Source of the DNA: Candidatus Omnitrophota bacterium
GTDB lineage: Bacteria; Omnitrophota; Gorgyraeia; S143-82
Direction of reading: 5' to 3'
Assembly (NCBI GenBank): GCA_027065215.1
Contig: JAMOOT010000186.1
Span: forward strand, 1 to 9,449
Length of the DNA stretch: 9,449 bases
The notes under the pieces: generated by a model
Database searches by the model: none
Told to the model about the DNA's origin: nothing
Seen by the model: only the letters and a program-made list of their open reading frames with translations
Translations under genes and position numbers: made by a program
Part shown: one piece after another, positions 6,849 to 9,449 of the stretch
How positions within the stretch are numbered: the stretch's first letter is position 1
How the letters are laid out: every line of letters begins with the position of its first letter

Positions 6849-6854
6849 CGGAGG
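6849..6854 (+). promoter_or_regulatory. Maturase ribosome binding site, complementary to the hairpin 3' arm
   Basis: CGGAGG lies 7 nt before the ATG at 6862 and fixes that start. It is the exact reverse complement of CCTCCG at 6833-6838 in the 3' arm of the upstream hairpin. The two could form a 6-bp, 10-nt-loop stem that hides the site when the main hairpin is open. Confidence 0.65.
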
Positions 6855-6861
6855 CATATAG

Positions 6862-8172
6862 ATGGAAGTTTCTAAATACAATTTATTTGTTCCGGACTTC
6901 CCAGAGGCCGGGAAAGTCTTGCTCTATAATACGCTTTCCCAAGCCTTAATAGTGATAGATAAAGAGGTTTTTGATGCCCTTAAGGAACAAGATCTTCGCT
7001 CACTTTCTTCTGGGGTAAGAGATATCTTGGCGAAGCAAGGAGTGCTCACGAAGGCACCGGTAAAGGCAAAAGAAGTCTTAGAGAGGATATATAGAGATGC
7101 TGTGAAGGCAGGATTTGAAGTTACTGTCTTGACCACATTAGATTGTAATTTCAATTGTGTGTATTGTTTTGAGGGGAATCGCAAGGGTTCTTTATATATG
7201 TCTCAGGAGATAGCAAGGGCATTGTTAAGTTGGTTGAAAGGGTTGATAACAGAACGAGGGTATAAGCGAGTATTTATTGTCTTTTATGGAGGGGAACCTT
7301 TGTTGAATAAGGCAATTATTGATTTTATTATCTCGGAGATAAACAATGGGAAACTACCTGTGAGACCTCGTTATTGTCTTATTACCAATGGATCTCTTTT
7401 GAATAGGGAGGATATAATCCGGTGGGCAAATATGGGTCTTGATGAGGTTCGGGTTACCTTAGACGGACCGAAAGAAATCCATGATGCCAGGCGTCCTTTC
7501 AAAGGAGGGAAAGGCTCATATAATGTGATTGTGAAGAATGTAGAGGCGATATTAGGTCTAGTTGGCGTTTCTATTACAGTGAACTTTGATAAGAGCACAA
7601 TAGGTGGTGTGAAGGGATTGATTGATGAAATGGCTGGTAGAGGATGGCCCAGTAGGATTAAATCCCTTCTTGTTGGTCCGGTGGTACCTGAGATAGGGAT
7701 GAGAGCAACATCGCTGGCTGAAGACTGGACAGTAAGTCTCTTTTCCCCTGAAGGGTTATTTCAAAAATTGCTTGCGTTGATCGACTATGGTAGAGCAAAG
7801 GGATTTAGGATGCGAATCCCTTTGGGTATGAATACGTGTCCATTGCTTATGAGGGATGGAGGGGCATTTATTGATCCTGAAGGCAAGATATATAAATGTG
7901 CCTCTTTTGTGGGAGAGGCCTCTTTTCAGATGGGTACGGTTTTTAATGGCTGGGATGAAAAAAAGATGGAATGGATTAGCAACCTTAGGCCTTGGAATTA
8001 TTGCCCTGAGGATTGTGTTTTTCTGCCATTATGCCAGGGAGGCTGTAGATTGTTTTCTTATGTCTTGGGGAAAGATTTGGGAGAACCGTTTTGCCAAAGA
8101 GACTTTTTGGAAAGGAATCTACCTGAATTGTTAAAAAGGGAATACCTATGGCGAAGATGCTCTTCGAATTGA
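6862..8172 (+). CDS. Radical SAM/SPASM peptide maturase
   Basis: This 436-residue enzyme is predicted to modify the neighbouring 39-residue peptide using S-adenosylmethionine radical chemistry. Residues 1 to about 85 (SKYNLFVPDF...LLYNTLSQALIVID) match the N-terminal region common in peptide-maturing radical SAM proteins, and may bind the leader. The radical SAM core follows with the 4Fe-4S motif CNFNCVYC (C95, C99, C102), the SAM-binding GGEP (143-146) and LDGP-x-x-x-HD-x-R (from L200). The C-terminal SPASM region has seven cysteines for two auxiliary clusters: C326, C346, C381, C385, C391, C395 and C411. These follow C-x14-G-x4-C ... C-x3-C-x5-C-x3-C-x15-C; the usual third spacing is C-x2-C. 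The start ATG has CGGAGG 7 nt upstream. It lies 58 nt after the precursor and overlaps the exporter by 25 nt. An anaerobic sulfatase-maturase role is less likely, because no sulfatase is nearby. The exact crosslink is unknown. Confidence 0.92.
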   Translation: MEVSKYNLFVPDFPEAGKVLLYNTLSQALIVIDKEVFDALKEQDLRSLSSGVRDILAKQGVLTKAPVKAKEVLERIYRDAVKAGFEVTVLTTLDCNFNCVYCFEGNRKGSLYMSQEIARALLSWLKGLITERGYKRVFIVFYGGEPLLNKAIIDFIISEINNGKLPVRPRYCLITNGSLLNREDIIRWANMGLDEVRVTLDGPKEIHDARRPFKGGKGSYNVIVKNVEAILGLVGVSITVNFDKSTIGGVKGLIDEMAGRGWPSRIKSLLVGPVVPEIGMRATSLAEDWTVSLFSPEGLFQKLLALIDYGRAKGFRMRIPLGMNTCPLLMRDGGAFIDPEGKIYKCASFVGEASFQMGTVFNGWDEKKMEWISNLRPWNYCPEDCVFLPLCQGGCRLFSYVLGKDLGEPFCQRDFLERNLPELLKREYLWRRCSSN

Positions 8173-9449
8173 TTAGGGTGAACCGAGTAGGGTTGTTAGT
8201 TGTCTTTTGTCTTGAGTGGATATGTGAGGGGTTTTCTGTTGGACTGCCATTGTATCTGCGGTGGTTGTGGCAAGGAAATAAGTTAAACTTTATCTTTTTA
8301 TGCATAGGGATTGTAATCTTGCTTTTTAGACAGTTAGCGGTCTTTATTCGAGATTGGTTTTCTGTGTACTGGGTAGAGATGGTTGTGGCGGATATAAGAA
8401 AAAGGTTGTTTTATCCATTGTTGTTTTATGTGCATGAGGAGATGCGTAAAGGGGAAAAATGGGTGGTATTGACAAAGGATGTGGATATTGTTCGTTCTTT
8501 TCTGTCTAATGTATTACTCCCAACGATAAACGGAATAGTTGCCTTGTCTATTAGTATAGTGGCTATAGACCTTTTATTTCCTGTATTGTTGCCTTATTTC
8601 TTATTGGTTATGGTCGGCTTTTTCCTTCTTTATTGGTTGTTAGGAAGGACTTTAATGAAGAAGTATCGACAATTAAGGGAAACGATTTCTTTTTTCTTAT
8701 GTGAATTGGAAACCTTGTTTAAAGGGTGGATTGAAGTGTGGTTATATGGGTTAGAGGGGCCATTTAAGAAAAGGATTTACTCTCTCACTGATAAAGAGGC
8801 TCAGACAAGGAGGGAGTTTTTTCTAATATCTTCTATTATGAATTTATGGTCCGATTTGCTTGTCTATGGTGGAGGCATTGGTCTGGTTTTGTTTGGACTA
8901 TATGAAATTAGGTCGGGGAGAAACATCGCATTGGGAGATGTTTTGATTGCTTATGTTTTATTTATGTATTTATCTCGGCCTGTGATGCGATTAGCAAGGA
9001 TTGGACCAGGATGGTCAAGATTTTTTGTCTCTGGCAGGCGTATATGGAAGATATTGTCTGTAGACAATAATTTTATCAATACAAAGATAATTTTGCCTAC
9101 ACGGGCATGGTCTGTAGTATGTAGAAATGTGAGGTTTGGTTATAATGTCGATCGACTTTTGTTTGATGGGGTCAGTATAGAACTTGGCAGAGGTGAGTGT
9201 TTAGTAATAGCAGGGCCAAATGGTTCAGGGAAGAGCACTTTTTTGAAACTCTTATTAGGATTACTAAAACCTATCTCTGGATCAGTGATTGTCGAGGATG
9301 AAGTGGTAAGTACTGATCTTATATGGGCTAATAGGGACAGGATTGCTGTTGTCTTTGAGAATGGTTTTTGGTTTTCTGGGTCATTGAGGGAGAATTTGCT
9401 GCATTCCGTTATGGGAGTGAGTGATAGAGAATTGTTAGGATGGTTGGAG
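8148..9449 (+). CDS. ABC exporter, membrane domain fused to ATPase (3' truncated by window end)
   Basis: The frame is open from ATG 8148 to the window edge (434 residues). It has an N-terminal membrane domain with about six helices (roughly residues 14-37, 46-66, 122-166 as a pair, and 235-278 as a pair), then an ATPase domain from about 322. Walker A is GPNGSGKST (residues 356-364). The Q-loop region reads VVFENGFWFSGSLRENLL, with Glu404 where most exporters have Gln. The ABC signature and Walker B fall beyond the window. This is the half-size type IV exporter (MsbA/lipid/peptide class) layout. There is no C39 peptidase domain at the N-terminus, so leader removal must be done by something else. 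The start overlaps the end of the maturase gene by 25 nt. Position in the precursor-maturase-exporter order suggests it exports the modified peptide. A lipid or drug exporter cannot be excluded. Confidence 0.88.
   Translation, partial: MAKMLFELIRVNRVGLLVVFCLEWICEGFSVGLPLYLRWLWQGNKLNFIFLCIGIVILLFRQLAVFIRDWFSVYWVEMVVADIRKRLFYPLLFYVHEEMRKGEKWVVLTKDVDIVRSFLSNVLLPTINGIVALSISIVAIDLLFPVLLPYFLLVMVGFFLLYWLLGRTLMKKYRQLRETISFFLCELETLFKGWIEVWLYGLEGPFKKRIYSLTDKEAQTRREFFLISSIMNLWSDLLVYGGGIGLVLFGLYEIRSGRNIALGDVLIAYVLFMYLSRPVMRLARIGPGWSRFFVSGRRIWKILSVDNNFINTKIILPTRAWSVVCRNVRFGYNVDRLLFDGVSIELGRGECLVIAGPNGSGKSTFLKLLLGLLKPISGSVIVEDEVVSTDLIWANRDRIAVVFENGFWFSGSLRENLLHSVMGVSDRELLGWLE

Noticed and set aside
6805..6861. 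An 18-codon GTG-start reading frame filling the gap and ending right against the maturase ATG
   Set aside because: It has a GAGGAG nearby and its TAG abuts the ATG, so coupling is imaginable. But it overlaps the hairpin completely, is very short, and its composition shows nothing beyond the structure.
7856..8134. Open reading frame of 92 codons on the + strand
   Set aside because: It lies in another frame inside the SPASM region of the maturase, whose cysteine motifs fix the true frame. No Shine-Dalgarno sequence or recognisable domain.
6862..8172. Radical SAM/SPASM protein as an anaerobic sulfatase maturase
   Set aside because: No sulfatase is nearby, and the adjacent small precursor, the exporter and the peptide-maturase-like N-terminal region favour RiPP maturation.
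7985..8305. Minus-strand open frame across the maturase-exporter junction
   Set aside because: It is antisense to two overlapping genes with strong motifs on the + strand; its low-complexity Ser/Thr/Asn/Lys composition is typical of a shadow frame.

Overview
The window is a single co-directional, gene-packed stretch from a Gram-negative bacterium. An outer-membrane TonB-dependent receptor and a periplasmic-type solute-binding protein establish the diderm envelope. The cell-wall/division order ddl-ftsQ-ftsA is bacterial dcw synteny. The coding strand is purine-rich and G-rich, with frequent AGG/AGA arginine and ATA isoleucine codons. That style is common in thermophilic, anaerobic, deltaproteobacteria-like lineages (Desulfobacterota or neighbours), but this taxonomic guess is weak. 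All ten genes lie on the + strand.

Layout. (1) 3-2251: the 3' end of ddl (D-Ala-D-Ala ligase), ftsQ and a divergent ftsA, with ftsZ absent from its usual place. (2) 2232-3492: a minimal O6-alkylguanine-DNA alkyltransferase domain protein, then purM of purine synthesis. (3) 3495-6679: a BtuB-type TonB-dependent receptor and an orphan family-5 (oligopeptide/nickel type) solute-binding protein. (4) 6684-9449: a 39-codon gene under a very strong Shine-Dalgarno sequence, a hairpin, a radical SAM/SPASM peptide maturase, and the start of an ABC exporter that runs off the window.

Block 4 has the architecture of a RiPP (ribosomally made, post-translationally modified peptide) system: precursor, then maturase, then exporter. 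I do not recognise the precursor family. Its short core region holds His-Trp-Cys-Cys-Trp, Pro-Pro, a third Trp and a four-Glu tail, with two adjacent cysteines only. The receptor/binding-protein pair sits directly upstream, 4 nt from the precursor and overlapping each other by 31 nt. One system could therefore make, export and re-import the peptide, for example a metal-binding or nutrient-scavenging peptide. That link is inference from position alone.

Gene junctions are overlaps (20-31 nt) or gaps of 2-4 nt throughout, with one exception. The 58-nt gap between precursor and maturase holds a perfect 11-bp hairpin whose 3' arm can alternatively pair with the maturase Shine-Dalgarno sequence. 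I saw no convincing promoter or terminator in the window, so the peptide system may be read from the same long transcript as the division and purine genes. I saw no tRNA, rRNA, CRISPR array or insertion sequence.
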